DNA from: CAKRHR01 sp964423195
GTDB lineage: Bacteria; Bacillota; Clostridia; Lachnospirales; Lachnospiraceae
Direction of reading: 5' to 3'
Length of the DNA: 13,868 nucleotides
NCBI GenBank assembly: GCA_964423195.1
Contig: CAYRDY010000058.1
Location: forward strand, 1-13,868
This document shows positions 6,435-13,854 of the stretch, in pieces (position 1 is the stretch's first letter; each line of letters begins with the position of its first letter). The translations under genes and the position numbers were made by a program. The notes below the pieces were generated by a model, which was not told the origin of the DNA, made no database searches, and saw only the letters and a program-made list of their open reading frames with translations.

Positions 6435-7829
6435 ATGCCTGACAATATGCTAAAGACGTCCCGGATGCCGGATAAGCTGATGGATCGCTGCGGTCTGTTC
6501 GGCGTTTACAATAATGATGATTTTGACACGGCGAAAATGATCTATTACGGATTGTTTTCTCTGCAGCACCGCGGCGTGGAGGCGGCAGGCATTTGCACGC
6601 ATGACGGCGGTCTTTTCAAATATAAGAGAGATAAGGGCATGGTGACGGACATCTTTGACGCGCTGTCGCTTGGCACGTTAAGGGGATGGATGGGCATCGG
6701 CCATGTGCTGCGCTTTGCCGGCCAGGACGCCGTGGAGAATGCCCAGCCGATCGTGATCCGCTACACAAAGGGCCAGATGGCTGTCGCCCTCAACGGCGGA
6801 CTGAACAATACGGAGGCGCTCAGACACGAGCTGGAGCTGCAGGGCGCGGTTTTCCAGACGCTGGAGGCGGCGGAGGTGATCTCCGTGCTGATCTCCCGCG
6901 CCAGAAATACGCATTCGACGATCGAGGCCGCCATCGCCGATGTGATGCCAAAGCTGCAGGGCGGTTACGCGCTGCTGGTGATGACGCCGCGCAAGGTGAT
7001 CGGCGTGCGCGACCCGAAGGGCATTCGCCCGCTGATGCTTGGCAGAAAGGGCGATTCGTGGTTTTTCTCCTCGGAGACATGCGCATTCGACGAGCTGGGG
7101 ATCGATTTTTGCCGGGAGGTCGCTCCGGGCGAGATCGTGGTCGTCGAGAAGGACAGCATTCACTCTGTCTTTGGCGTAAAGCCATCCGGGAGGCAGGCGA
7201 TCTGCCTGTTTGAGTACATCTGCCATTCGAGGCCGGACAGTCGTCTGTCCGGCGTGGAAGTGTTCAAGGCGCGCTATCACATGGGTCAGGAGATGGCAGA
7301 GCTTTCGCCGGCCAATGTCGACGCCGTGGTCTGGGTGCCGGATTCTGGTTTGGCCGCGGCCTATGGCTATGCGGACGGGCTGGGCGTGCCGCTTGCGGAC
7401 GCATTTATCAAAAACAGATATTATAACAATAAGTTTGTCAAGCCGGATGAGGCCATGGCCGCGGAGGGCATCCATATGAAATTCTCCGCGATCACGAGCC
7501 GTGTGGCGGGCAAGCGCATCGCGGTGGTTGACGATTCGATGATCCACGGGACGACGGCAAGGTTTTTTGTCTCGACGCTAAAGAATGCCGGCGCGAGGGA
7601 AGTCCATCTGCGCATCTGTTCGCCGCTCGTGCGCTATCTGTGTCATTACGGGGCTGCGGCGCCGGATCGCCGGATCATGAGTGATACGGAGACGGATGAG
7701 GCGCAGATCTGTGCCGTGACGGGCGCGGATTCCGTGAAATTTTTGACCGTTGAGGCGCTTATTAGGGCCTGCGCGGGCGACGGCAGCGGTTTCTGCAGTG
7801 CCTGTTTTGACGGAAATGAACCGGTATAG
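6435..7829 (+). CDS. purF: Amidophosphoribosyltransferase PurF (Fe-S type, divergent glutaminase domain)
   Basis: Catalyses the committed purine step, PRPP + glutamine to phosphoribosylamine. It is 464 residues. An N-terminal Ntn glutaminase domain has its nucleophile at Cys19 in DRCGLFGVY, implying removal of an 18-residue propeptide (fewer if translation starts at Met11 or Met16). The C-terminal phosphoribosyltransferase domain has VVDDSMIHGTT (364-374). Cys257, Cys403, Cys454 and Cys457 match the spacing of the four 4Fe-4S ligands of Bacillus subtilis PurF. Several usually invariant spots differ: HRGQESAG reads HRGVEAAG (45-52), the RYxTxG segment reads LRFAGQ (92-97), and the glutamine-binding Asp of DTEV is Ala145. 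It starts 6 nt after purE. It is very likely a true PurF, but divergent. Confidence 0.9.
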   Translation: MPDNMLKTSRMPDKLMDRCGLFGVYNNDDFDTAKMIYYGLFSLQHRGVEAAGICTHDGGLFKYKRDKGMVTDIFDALSLGTLRGWMGIGHVLRFAGQDAVENAQPIVIRYTKGQMAVALNGGLNNTEALRHELELQGAVFQTLEAAEVISVLISRARNTHSTIEAAIADVMPKLQGGYALLVMTPRKVIGVRDPKGIRPLMLGRKGDSWFFSSETCAFDELGIDFCREVAPGEIVVVEKDSIHSVFGVKPSGRQAICLFEYICHSRPDSRLSGVEVFKARYHMGQEMAELSPANVDAVVWVPDSGLAAAYGYADGLGVPLADAFIKNRYYNNKFVKPDEAMAAEGIHMKFSAITSRVAGKRIAVVDDSMIHGTTARFFVSTLKNAGAREVHLRICSPLVRYLCHYGAAAPDRRIMSDTETDEAQICAVTGADSVKFLTVEALIRACAGDGSGFCSACFDGNEPV

Positions 7830-7871
7830 CGGCGTGCGTTTAATAAAAATATTTTGACGGGGAGATTGTCA

Positions 7872-8897
7872 ATGGATTATAAAAATTCCGGCGTAGATAT
7901 CGAGGCCGGCTACGAGGCGGTGCGCCTGATGAGAAAGTATGTGGCGCGGACGATGCGCCCGGAGGTTTTGGGCGGCATCGGCGGCTTTGCGGGCGCCTTT
8001 GATCTCAGCGGCATCAAGGAGATGGAGGAGCCGATACTCCTCTCCGGCACGGATGGGTGCGGCACGAAGGTCAAGCTGGCATTTGTCCTGGATAAGCATG
8101 ACACGATCGGCATCGACGCGGTGGCGATGTGCGTCAACGATATCGCCTGCGCGGGCGGCGAGACGCTGTTTTTCCTGGACTATATCGCCTGTGGCAAAAA
8201 TGTTCCTGAGAAGATCGCGGCGATCGTATCCGGCGTGGCCGAGGGGTGCGTCCAAGCGGAATGTGCCCTCATCGGCGGCGAGACAGCCGAGCATCCGGGG
8301 TTGATGCCAGAGGATGAATATGATCTGGCGGGTTTTGCCGTCGGCGTCGTCGACAAGAAGGATATGATCACCGGTGAAAATATTGTGCCGGGGGATGTGC
8401 TGATCGGCATCGCGTCGAGCGGCATCCACAGCAACGGATTTTCGCTGGTGCGCCGGATCTTTGACATGTCCGGGAAGGCGCTGAACAGATACGAGCCGCG
8501 TCTTGGACGGACGCTGGGCGAGGCGCTGCTGGCGCCGACAAAAATCTATGTGAAAGCGCTAAAGCGTGTCAAATCGGAGGGCATTTGCATCAAGGGATGC
8601 AGCCACATCACAGGCGGCGGATTCTATGAGAATATTCCGCGCATGCTGCCGGAGGGCGTCCGCGCGGTGGTGAGGAAAGACAGTTACGAGGTGCCGGAGC
8701 TGTTTCGGATGCTGTCCGAGAAGGGCGATGTGTCCGAGAAGGTCATGTACAATACGTTCAATATGGGGATCGGCATGGTGTTAGCCGTGGCTGACACGGA
8801 TCTGAATCGGACGATGGCGGCGCTGCGGGCGGCCGGCGAGACGCCGTATGCAATCGGCGCGGTCGAGGCCGGCGAGCGGGGCGTCACGATCACCTGA
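7872..8897 (+). CDS. purM: Phosphoribosylformylglycinamidine cyclo-ligase (AIR synthetase) PurM
   Basis: ATP-dependent ring closure of FGAM to AIR. It is 341 residues. It has the family's N-terminal DYKNSGVDIEAG (2-13), GTDGCGTK (59-66), DKHDTIGIDAVAMCVNDI (74-91), GGETAEHPG (135-143) and a SSGIHSNG segment near 178. The ATG at 7872 is preceded by GGGGAG with 7-nt spacing. An in-frame TTG at 7854 would place the start before that site and is rejected. It follows purF by 42 nt and precedes purN by 29 nt. The gene looks complete. Confidence 0.96.
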   Translation: MDYKNSGVDIEAGYEAVRLMRKYVARTMRPEVLGGIGGFAGAFDLSGIKEMEEPILLSGTDGCGTKVKLAFVLDKHDTIGIDAVAMCVNDIACAGGETLFFLDYIACGKNVPEKIAAIVSGVAEGCVQAECALIGGETAEHPGLMPEDEYDLAGFAVGVVDKKDMITGENIVPGDVLIGIASSGIHSNGFSLVRRIFDMSGKALNRYEPRLGRTLGEALLAPTKIYVKALKRVKSEGICIKGCSHITGGGFYENIPRMLPEGVRAVVRKDSYEVPELFRMLSEKGDVSEKVMYNTFNMGIGMVLAVADTDLNRTMAALRAAGETPYAIGAVEAGERGVTIT

Positions 8898-8926
8898 GGG
8901 GATGACAGAGCTGGGAGGCGGACAAT

Positions 8927-9553
8927 ATGCTGAATATTGTGGTTCTCGTTTCCGGGTCGGGAACGAATTTACAGGCGATAATCGACAGGATTGCGGACGG
9001 TACCGTGACGGATACGCGGATTCGGGCGGTTATCAGCAACAACCCGAAGGCGTACGCGCTGGAGCGCGCGAGAAGGCACGGCATTGAGGCGCTGTGCATT
9101 TCCCCGAAAGATTATGAGAGCCGGGCGGCGTTTAACGTGGCGCTGCTTGAGGCGATCGACGCGCGCGGCGCGGATCTGATCGTTCTGGCGGGTTTTATGG
9201 TGGTGGTGGCGCCGGAGATTATCGCCAAATATCGCAACCGCATCATCAATATCCATCCGTCGCTGATCCCTTCTTTTTGCGGAAAGGGCTTTTACGGGCT
9301 GCACGTGCATGAGGCCGCGCTCGCCAAGGGCGTGAAGGTCAGCGGCGCGACGGTGCATTTTGTGGACGAGGGGACGGACACGGGTCCGATCATTATACAG
9401 AGAGCGGTGGAAGTGCTGCCCGGCGATACGCCGGAGATTTTGCAGCGGCGGATCATGGAGCAGGCGGAGTGGCAGATTTTGCCGGCGGCCATTCAGGCGA
9501 TCGCCCACGGCAGAGTGCGGGTGGATGGAAAAATTGCCTGGATTGAAGATTGA
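8927..9553 (+). CDS. purN: Phosphoribosylglycinamide formyltransferase PurN
   Basis: Transfers a formyl group from 10-formyltetrahydrofolate to GAR. It is 208 residues, the normal length. It has the N-terminal phosphate loop VSGSGTNLQAIID (8-20) and the catalytic triad residues Asn108 and His110 in INIHPSLIPSF and Asp148 in HFVDEGTDTGP. GGGAGG lies 8 nt before the ATG. The stop (9551-9553) is only 10 bases from the start of the assembly gap, so what follows purN is unknown. A second ATG overlaps the stop (TGAATG) but hits a stop after two codons. Confidence 0.95.
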   Translation: MLNIVVLVSGSGTNLQAIIDRIADGTVTDTRIRAVISNNPKAYALERARRHGIEALCISPKDYESRAAFNVALLEAIDARGADLIVLAGFMVVVAPEIIAKYRNRIINIHPSLIPSFCGKGFYGLHVHEAALAKGVKVSGATVHFVDEGTDTGPIIIQRAVEVLPGDTPEILQRRIMEQAEWQILPAAIQAIAHGRVRVDGKIAWIED

Positions 9554-9563
9554 ATGGATTGAA

Positions 9564-9663
9564 NNNNNNNNNNNNNNNNNNNNNNNNNNNNNNNNNNNNN
9601 NNNNNNNNNNNNNNNNNNNNNNNNNNNNNNNNNNNNNNNNNNNNNNNNNNNNNNNNNNNNNNN
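9564..9663. other. Assembly gap of exactly 100 Ns between purN and purD
   Basis: One hundred consecutive Ns. This round number is the usual placeholder for a gap of unknown length, so the true distance between purN and purD is not known and may include a whole gene. The left edge ends in a short direct repeat (TGGATTGAA at 9539-9547 and 9555-9563). The right edge begins with the purD ribosome binding site. Any frame crossing the gap is meaningless. Confidence 0.98.
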
Positions 9664-9678
9664 GGAGGATTTTAAGGG

Positions 9679-10941
9679 ATGCGTGTGTTGATCGTGGGCA
9701 GCGGCGGCAGGGAGCATGCCATTGCCAGTCAGATTGCAAAGAGCGATAGGGTCTCAAAAATTTATTGTGCGCCGGGCAACGCGGGGATTGCTCAGGTGGC
9801 GGAGTGCGTGGATATCAAAGCCATGGCGTTTGATCAGCTGGTGGCCTTTGCCAAGGAGAAAGCGATCGATTTGACTGTCGTCGGGATGGACGATCCGCTG
9901 GTCGGTGGCGTGGTCGATGCCTTTGAGGCCGAGGGGCTGCGGGTGTTCGGGCCGCGAAAGAACGCGGCCATCATCGAGGGCTCCAAGGCATTTTCCAAGG
10001 ATTTAATGAAGAAATACCATATACCGACGGCGGCATATGAGACATTTGACAGCGCGCAGGCGGCGCTTGAGTATCTGGAGACGGCCAAGATGCCGATTGT
10101 TCTGAAGGCGGACGGGCTGGCACTCGGCAAGGGTGTCCTGATCTGCAATCACCTGGAGGAGGCCAGGGCGGGCGTCCGGACATTGATGATGGACAAGCAG
10201 TTTGGCAGCGCCGGGGACAGGATCGTGATTGAGGAGTTTTTGACCGGACGCGAGGTCTCCGTCCTCTGCTTTTCGGACGGGAGAACCATCAAGCCGATGA
10301 CATCCGCGCAGGATCACAAGCGCGCCAGGGACGGCGATCAAGGTCTCAACACCGGCGGCATGGGCACATTCTCGCCGAGTCCTTTTTATACAGAGGAGAT
10401 GCAGGATTTCTGCCAGAAAGAAATTTTTGAGAAGACAATCCGCGCCATGCACGAGGAGGGCAGGGATTTCAAGGGTGTCCTGTTTGTGGGTCTGATGCTG
10501 ACATCGGACGGGCCGAAGGTGCTTGAGTACAACTGCCGTTTCGGCGACCCTGAGGCGCAGGTGGTGCTTCCGCGGATGAAGACGGATATCATCGATGTGT
10601 TTGAGGCCTGCATTGACGGCACGCTCGACCAGATTGATCTGGAATTTGAGGACAACGCGGCGGTGTGCGTGATTCTGGCCTCCGACGGCTATCCTGAAAA
10701 ATACGACAAGGGGCTGCCGATTCACGGCCTGGAGCATTTTGACGGGAAAGAGGATTACTATTGTTTCCATGCCGGCACGAAACTGGAAAACGGCGTGATC
10801 GTGACAAACGGCGGGCGCGTACTCGGCGTCACGGCCAAGGGCGGCGACCTGTCCGAGGCCAGAAAAAAGGCCTACGCGGCCACGGAATGGGTGCAGTTCG
10901 CGAATAAATATATGCGCCACGACATTGGGAAAGAGTTTTAG
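9679..10941 (+). CDS. purD: Phosphoribosylamine-glycine ligase (GAR synthetase) PurD
   Basis: ATP-dependent joining of phosphoribosylamine and glycine, the step after PurF. It is 420 residues, the full family length. It has the N-terminal VGSGGREHAI (6-15), an ATP-grasp core with LKADGLALGKGV (142-153), the signature NTGGMGTFSPSPFY (224-237) and the metal/ATP-binding EYNCRFGDPEAQ (283-294). GGAGG at 9664-9668 lies 10 nt before the ATG, directly after the assembly gap. It is the last gene of the operon: a strong terminator follows 14 bases after the stop. Confidence 0.96.
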   Translation: MRVLIVGSGGREHAIASQIAKSDRVSKIYCAPGNAGIAQVAECVDIKAMAFDQLVAFAKEKAIDLTVVGMDDPLVGGVVDAFEAEGLRVFGPRKNAAIIEGSKAFSKDLMKKYHIPTAAYETFDSAQAALEYLETAKMPIVLKADGLALGKGVLICNHLEEARAGVRTLMMDKQFGSAGDRIVIEEFLTGREVSVLCFSDGRTIKPMTSAQDHKRARDGDQGLNTGGMGTFSPSPFYTEEMQDFCQKEIFEKTIRAMHEEGRDFKGVLFVGLMLTSDGPKVLEYNCRFGDPEAQVVLPRMKTDIIDVFEACIDGTLDQIDLEFEDNAAVCVILASDGYPEKYDKGLPIHGLEHFDGKEDYYCFHAGTKLENGVIVTNGGRVLGVTAKGGDLSEARKKAYAATEWVQFANKYMRHDIGKEF

Positions 10942-10954
10942 AAATATGAAAACA

Positions 10955-10998
10955 GCGGCCATATTCGAATCAATGTCCGAATATGGCCGCACTTTTTT
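10955..10998 (+). terminator. Intrinsic terminator of the pur operon
   Basis: A perfect 13-bp stem, GCGGCCATATTCG (10955-10967) and CGAATATGGCCGC (10978-10990), with a 10-nt loop, followed by six Ts (10993-10998). On the opposite strand the stem is followed by TGTTTT, so it may also weakly stop transcription from the convergent ATPase gene, which ends at 11023. Confidence 0.92.
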
Positions 10999-11022
10999 CG
11001 TGATAAAAAAATATGAAAGGTT

Positions 11023-12357
11023 TTACTGCCGTTCCAGTGCCATCCCGACCAGCCGGTCCGTGTGGTCAGCCATGAACAGCGGAATGTTTAGCACATCGCC
11101 GTCCAGTCTCAGATTGTTCAGAGAAAAGCGAACGCGAAGTTTCACCTGGTCTTCAAAGAGCTCTTTGAACTTTCTCAGACTCTTGCTGGATGTGTTGGCT
11201 TCTGATTTAACTTCCACGGGGAAGATGTCATTTTCACGCTGAATCAGAAAATCGACCTCGTAAGGCGGATTATTTTGGCTCCAATACCGCGGCGTGACCT
11301 CGAACTGAGTGATCAGTGTCTGCAGTACAAAATTTTCGGTCAGAGCGCCCTTAAATTCGGTAAACAGCCGGTTTCCCTCCCCGAAAGCGGACGGCGCGAG
11401 CATCGACAGGCGGCGCAGCAGGCCGACATCCACGAGGTATATTTTGAACGCGGAGAGGTCATCGTAGGCAGCAATCGGGAGTCCGGGCGCACTGCTGCGG
11501 TAAACCTTATGCACAAGACCGGCATCGACAAGCCATTGCAGTGCATTTTCATACTCCCTGGCCCGTGCGCCATTTTTGACAGCTTTATAGATAAATTTTT
11601 TGTTTTCTCTGGCCAGCTGTGAAGGGATGGATTTCCAGATCATAGAGATCTTTGGAAATTCGCTGATACCGGGATGTTTGGCAAAATCGCGTTCATAGGC
11701 GTCATTGATATCGGACAGCACTGTCTGCATTGCCTGAATATCGCGCGCTTTCGTCCACATCAATACGGACTCCGGCATTCCGCCCGTCATGTAGTACATT
11801 TTCAGCTTCTCATACAATGGATTGAAAAATGCGTCCGGCAGGGGTTCCAACGTGTCGATGGACGCCAGATAGGATGCGAGATTTTCATTGCCGTCAGCCA
11901 GCAAAAATTCTGTGAAAGTCATCGGATCGATCCGCATAAAATCGACCTTCCCCACCGGGAAGGCGGACGGTGCGGCAAGGGAAATGCCCAGCAGGGAGCC
12001 GGCACAGGCAATGTGATACTGAGGCGCGTTCTCGCAAAAGTATTTCATTGAATTGATCACTTTGGGGCAGTCCTGGATTTCATCAAAGATGATCAATGTC
12101 CGCTCCGGCTCGATTTTCTGACCACTGGCCATCATTAAATTTTGGAGTATGCGGCCGACATCTTTGGTCGTTTCAAAAAATTGCCGATATTCCTCGTGTT
12201 CATCAAAATTAAAATAGGCGGTATTTTCATAAGATTGATTTCCAAATTCTTTGAGAATCCATGTTTTGCCCACCTGGCGCACCCCTTTTAAGATCAGGGG
12301 TTTCCGATAAGGTGAGGCCTTCCAGCGCAATAATTGCTGCAAAATCAGCCGTTCCAT
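11023..12357 (-). CDS. AAA_14 / DUF4143 ATPase with PD-(D/E)XK-like C-terminus
   Basis: A 444-residue protein of the widespread AAA+ AAA_14-DUF4143 family. The N-terminal P-loop ATPase has Walker A GVRQVGKT (25-32), Walker B LIIFDEIQ (88-95) and the GSLLG sensor-like motif (120-124). The C-terminal DUF4143 domain has YEVDFLI (366-372) and PVEVKS (380-385), matching the D...ExK pattern of PD-(D/E)XK nucleases (Asp369, Glu382, Lys384). The ATG at 12355-12357 is preferred over an upstream TTG because GGAGG lies 9 nt before it. The gene stands alone with its own promoter and a palindrome-rich leader. Its base composition appears less GC-rich than the pur genes, consistent with transfer. The biological role of this family is not established; defence, mobile-element or stress functions are guesses. 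Confidence 0.85.
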   Translation of the reverse strand: MERLILQQLLRWKASPYRKPLILKGVRQVGKTWILKEFGNQSYENTAYFNFDEHEEYRQFFETTKDVGRILQNLMMASGQKIEPERTLIIFDEIQDCPKVINSMKYFCENAPQYHIACAGSLLGISLAAPSAFPVGKVDFMRIDPMTFTEFLLADGNENLASYLASIDTLEPLPDAFFNPLYEKLKMYYMTGGMPESVLMWTKARDIQAMQTVLSDINDAYERDFAKHPGISEFPKISMIWKSIPSQLARENKKFIYKAVKNGARAREYENALQWLVDAGLVHKVYRSSAPGLPIAAYDDLSAFKIYLVDVGLLRRLSMLAPSAFGEGNRLFTEFKGALTENFVLQTLITQFEVTPRYWSQNNPPYEVDFLIQRENDIFPVEVKSEANTSSKSLRKFKELFEDQVKLRVRFSLNNLRLDGDVLNIPLFMADHTDRLVGMALERQ

Positions 12358-12424
12358 AGATTTTCGCCTCCGCAATCAAACATTAGTAGAAATATTGTGG
12401 CATATCACAGCACACAAATAAAAG

Positions 12425-12504
12425 TGTGATGTTGATCACATTTTTATCAATAATTATGTGATAATAATCACACTTTTATTAATAATTATGTGATGTCCAT
12501 CACA
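12425..12504. promoter_or_regulatory. Array of three TGTGA-N6-TCACA palindromes at 32-bp period
   Basis: Three perfect 16-bp palindromic sites, TGTGAT-N4-ATCACA, at 12425-12440, 12457-12472 and 12489-12504, each exactly 32 bp from the next. The intervening AT-rich sequence is also repeated (CTTTTATTAATAATT or close variants). 32 bp is about three helical turns, so dimers would bind on one face of the DNA. The motif matches the consensus bound by Crp/Fnr-family regulators. The array starts at the predicted transcription start of the ATPase gene and continues into its leader, which favours repression. A degenerate fourth site (TGTGG-N4-TCACA) lies at 12396-12409. Confidence 0.75.
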
Positions 12505-12509
12505 CTTTT

Positions 12510-12538
12510 ATTATACAATACGGACGGAAAAAAATCAA
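12510..12538 (-). promoter_or_regulatory. Promoter of the AAA_14/DUF4143 ATPase gene
   Basis: On the minus strand, TTGATT (complement of 12533-12538), a 17-bp spacer and TATAAT (complement of 12510-12515). The start would fall near 12503, at the edge of the first palindrome met by polymerase, leaving a roughly 145-nt leader that contains the whole palindrome array. The -35 element overlaps the putative terminator of the upstream aminotransferase gene. Confidence 0.7.
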
Positions 12539-12549
12539 TAACTATTGAT
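12528..12549 (-). terminator. Weak putative terminator of the aminotransferase gene
   Basis: On the minus strand ATCAATA-GT-TATTGAT (complement of 12534-12549) forms a short AT-only hairpin spanning the stop codon, followed directly by seven Ts (complement of 12528-12534). The position and U-run fit a terminator, but the stem is weak, so some read-through into the ATPase gene is likely. Confidence 0.4.
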
Positions 12550-13726
12550 ATTTGTCATAGAGGCGTTTAAATGCCGGAATGCTGCGCTCGATCACATCGG
12601 ACGGCACGCAGTAGGAGATGCGCACGAAGCCCGGACCGGCGAAAGCAGTGCCCGGCGCCATCAGGATGCGTTCCTCCTTGGCCCTCTGGCAGAAAGCGTT
12701 GTCATCCGGCTCCAGGGAGCGCATAAATAGATAGAATGCGCCGTCCGGGTGGATGCAGTCGTAGCCGATCTCGGTGAGAGCCTCATAGAGCAGATTTCTG
12801 TTGTGTTCATATATGCTGGTATCGACTGATGCGTCCACGCATTTGAGCAGGATCCGCTGTTGCAGCGACGGCGCGTTGACATAGCCTAAGAAACGGATGG
12901 ACGCGGTGATGCCGGCGATCATATCCTCAAAATCCGCCAGGTCATCCTGCATGGCGATATATCCCACGCGCTCGCCGGGGATGGACAATGTCTTGCTGTA
13001 GGAGTAGACCACGATCGTATTTGTATAGTATTTCGGGAGATATGGGACGCTCAGGCCGCCGTAGGCAAGCAGTCGGTATGGCTCGTCAGACACCAGATAG
13101 ATCGGATGGCCGTATTCTTTCTGTTTGCGCTCCAGGATGGCCACGATTTTTTTGATGGATTCCTCCGTGTACACAGCGCCGGTCGGGTTGTTCGGCGTGT
13201 TGATAAAGACCATGCGCGTCTTTGGCGACAGGGCGGCCTCAAAAGTCGCCGGATCGGGCTGCAGCGTCTCCTGGTCGCAGAGCGCCGGCACCAGTTTGCC
13301 GTAGAGTGTCTCCACATAATTTTTGTATTCCCAGAAATACGGGGCAAATGTGACCACCTCGTCCCCTTTGTCCAGCAGGGTGTTGCATAGAATGGCGAGG
13401 GCGGAAGCAGCGCCGCTGGTCATGATAATGCCGTCCTCCGTATAATGCATGTCAAACTCCTGATTCAAATGGCTCGCGACGCACCGGCGCACGTCCGGAT
13501 GGCCGATATTGGCCGGATAACCGTGCAGGGTCAGTGGATCCTCGGAATCGAGAATTTCCTTAAATGCCTCATTGACGATAGCCGGCGGTTCCACATTCGG
13601 ATTGCCGATGCTGAAATTGAAAATATGTTCTTTGCCGTAGATGGCTGCAAGTTTTTTTCCTTCCTCAAAGATATCCCTGATACATACGGCGCCGTCCAGT
13701 GAGGCCCGCAGGCGTTTAGCAATCAT
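12542..13726 (-). CDS. PLP-dependent class I/II aminotransferase
   Basis: Fold-type I aminotransferase of the AspC/AlaA-like group, 394 residues, normal length. It has the cofactor-binding GAAS near 105-108, NTPNNPTG (176-183), SDEPY with Asp214, and the PLP Schiff-base lysine Lys245 in SYSKTLSIPGERVGY. The substrate-carboxylate arginine is Arg369 in FVRISYC. The ATG at 13726 is chosen because GGAGG lies 8 nt upstream and the protein start MIAKRL fits the family. The frame continues upstream to the window edge, but through the promoter. Substrate cannot be decided from sequence: aspartate, alanine or an aromatic amino acid are all possible. It is a single-gene unit on the minus strand. Confidence 0.9.
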   Translation of the reverse strand: MIAKRLRASLDGAVCIRDIFEEGKKLAAIYGKEHIFNFSIGNPNVEPPAIVNEAFKEILDSEDPLTLHGYPANIGHPDVRRCVASHLNQEFDMHYTEDGIIMTSGAASALAILCNTLLDKGDEVVTFAPYFWEYKNYVETLYGKLVPALCDQETLQPDPATFEAALSPKTRMVFINTPNNPTGAVYTEESIKKIVAILERKQKEYGHPIYLVSDEPYRLLAYGGLSVPYLPKYYTNTIVVYSYSKTLSIPGERVGYIAMQDDLADFEDMIAGITASIRFLGYVNAPSLQQRILLKCVDASVDTSIYEHNRNLLYEALTEIGYDCIHPDGAFYLFMRSLEPDDNAFCQRAKEERILMAPGTAFAGPGFVRISYCVPSDVIERSIPAFKRLYDKYQ

Positions 13727-13825
13727 GATAAAATCCTCCAAATAAGAAAAATATTTAAGTGTATGAGTCGCACGAGGCTCGCACGGCGCTGTCGCTTGTG
13801 CTCGCCAGGTATTCATAGCGCTCAT

Positions 13826-13854
13826 AGTATACCACTTTAAAGCGTTGGTGTAAA
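13826..13854 (-). promoter_or_regulatory. Promoter of the aminotransferase gene
   Basis: On the minus strand, TTTACA (complement of 13849-13854), a 17-bp spacer and TATACT (complement of 13826-13831), a near-consensus sigma-A promoter. Transcription would start near 13819, leaving a leader of about 90 nt with several GCTCGC/GAGC elements that may fold. No known riboswitch is recognised. Confidence 0.75.

Noticed and set aside
6678..7547. 289-codon minus-strand frame inside purF
   Set aside because: Shadow frame with biased His/Arg/Leu composition opposite a clearly conserved gene; typical of GC-rich antisense openness. The same reasoning removes the large frames opposite potB, potA, purM and purD.
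9493..9757. Frames running through the Ns
   Set aside because: They cross an assembly gap of unknown length and have no real sequence support.
12425..12504. CRISPR array
   Set aside because: The 32-bp period and repetition look superficially like it, but the sequence between palindromes is itself repeated, not unique spacers, and only three units exist with no cas genes.
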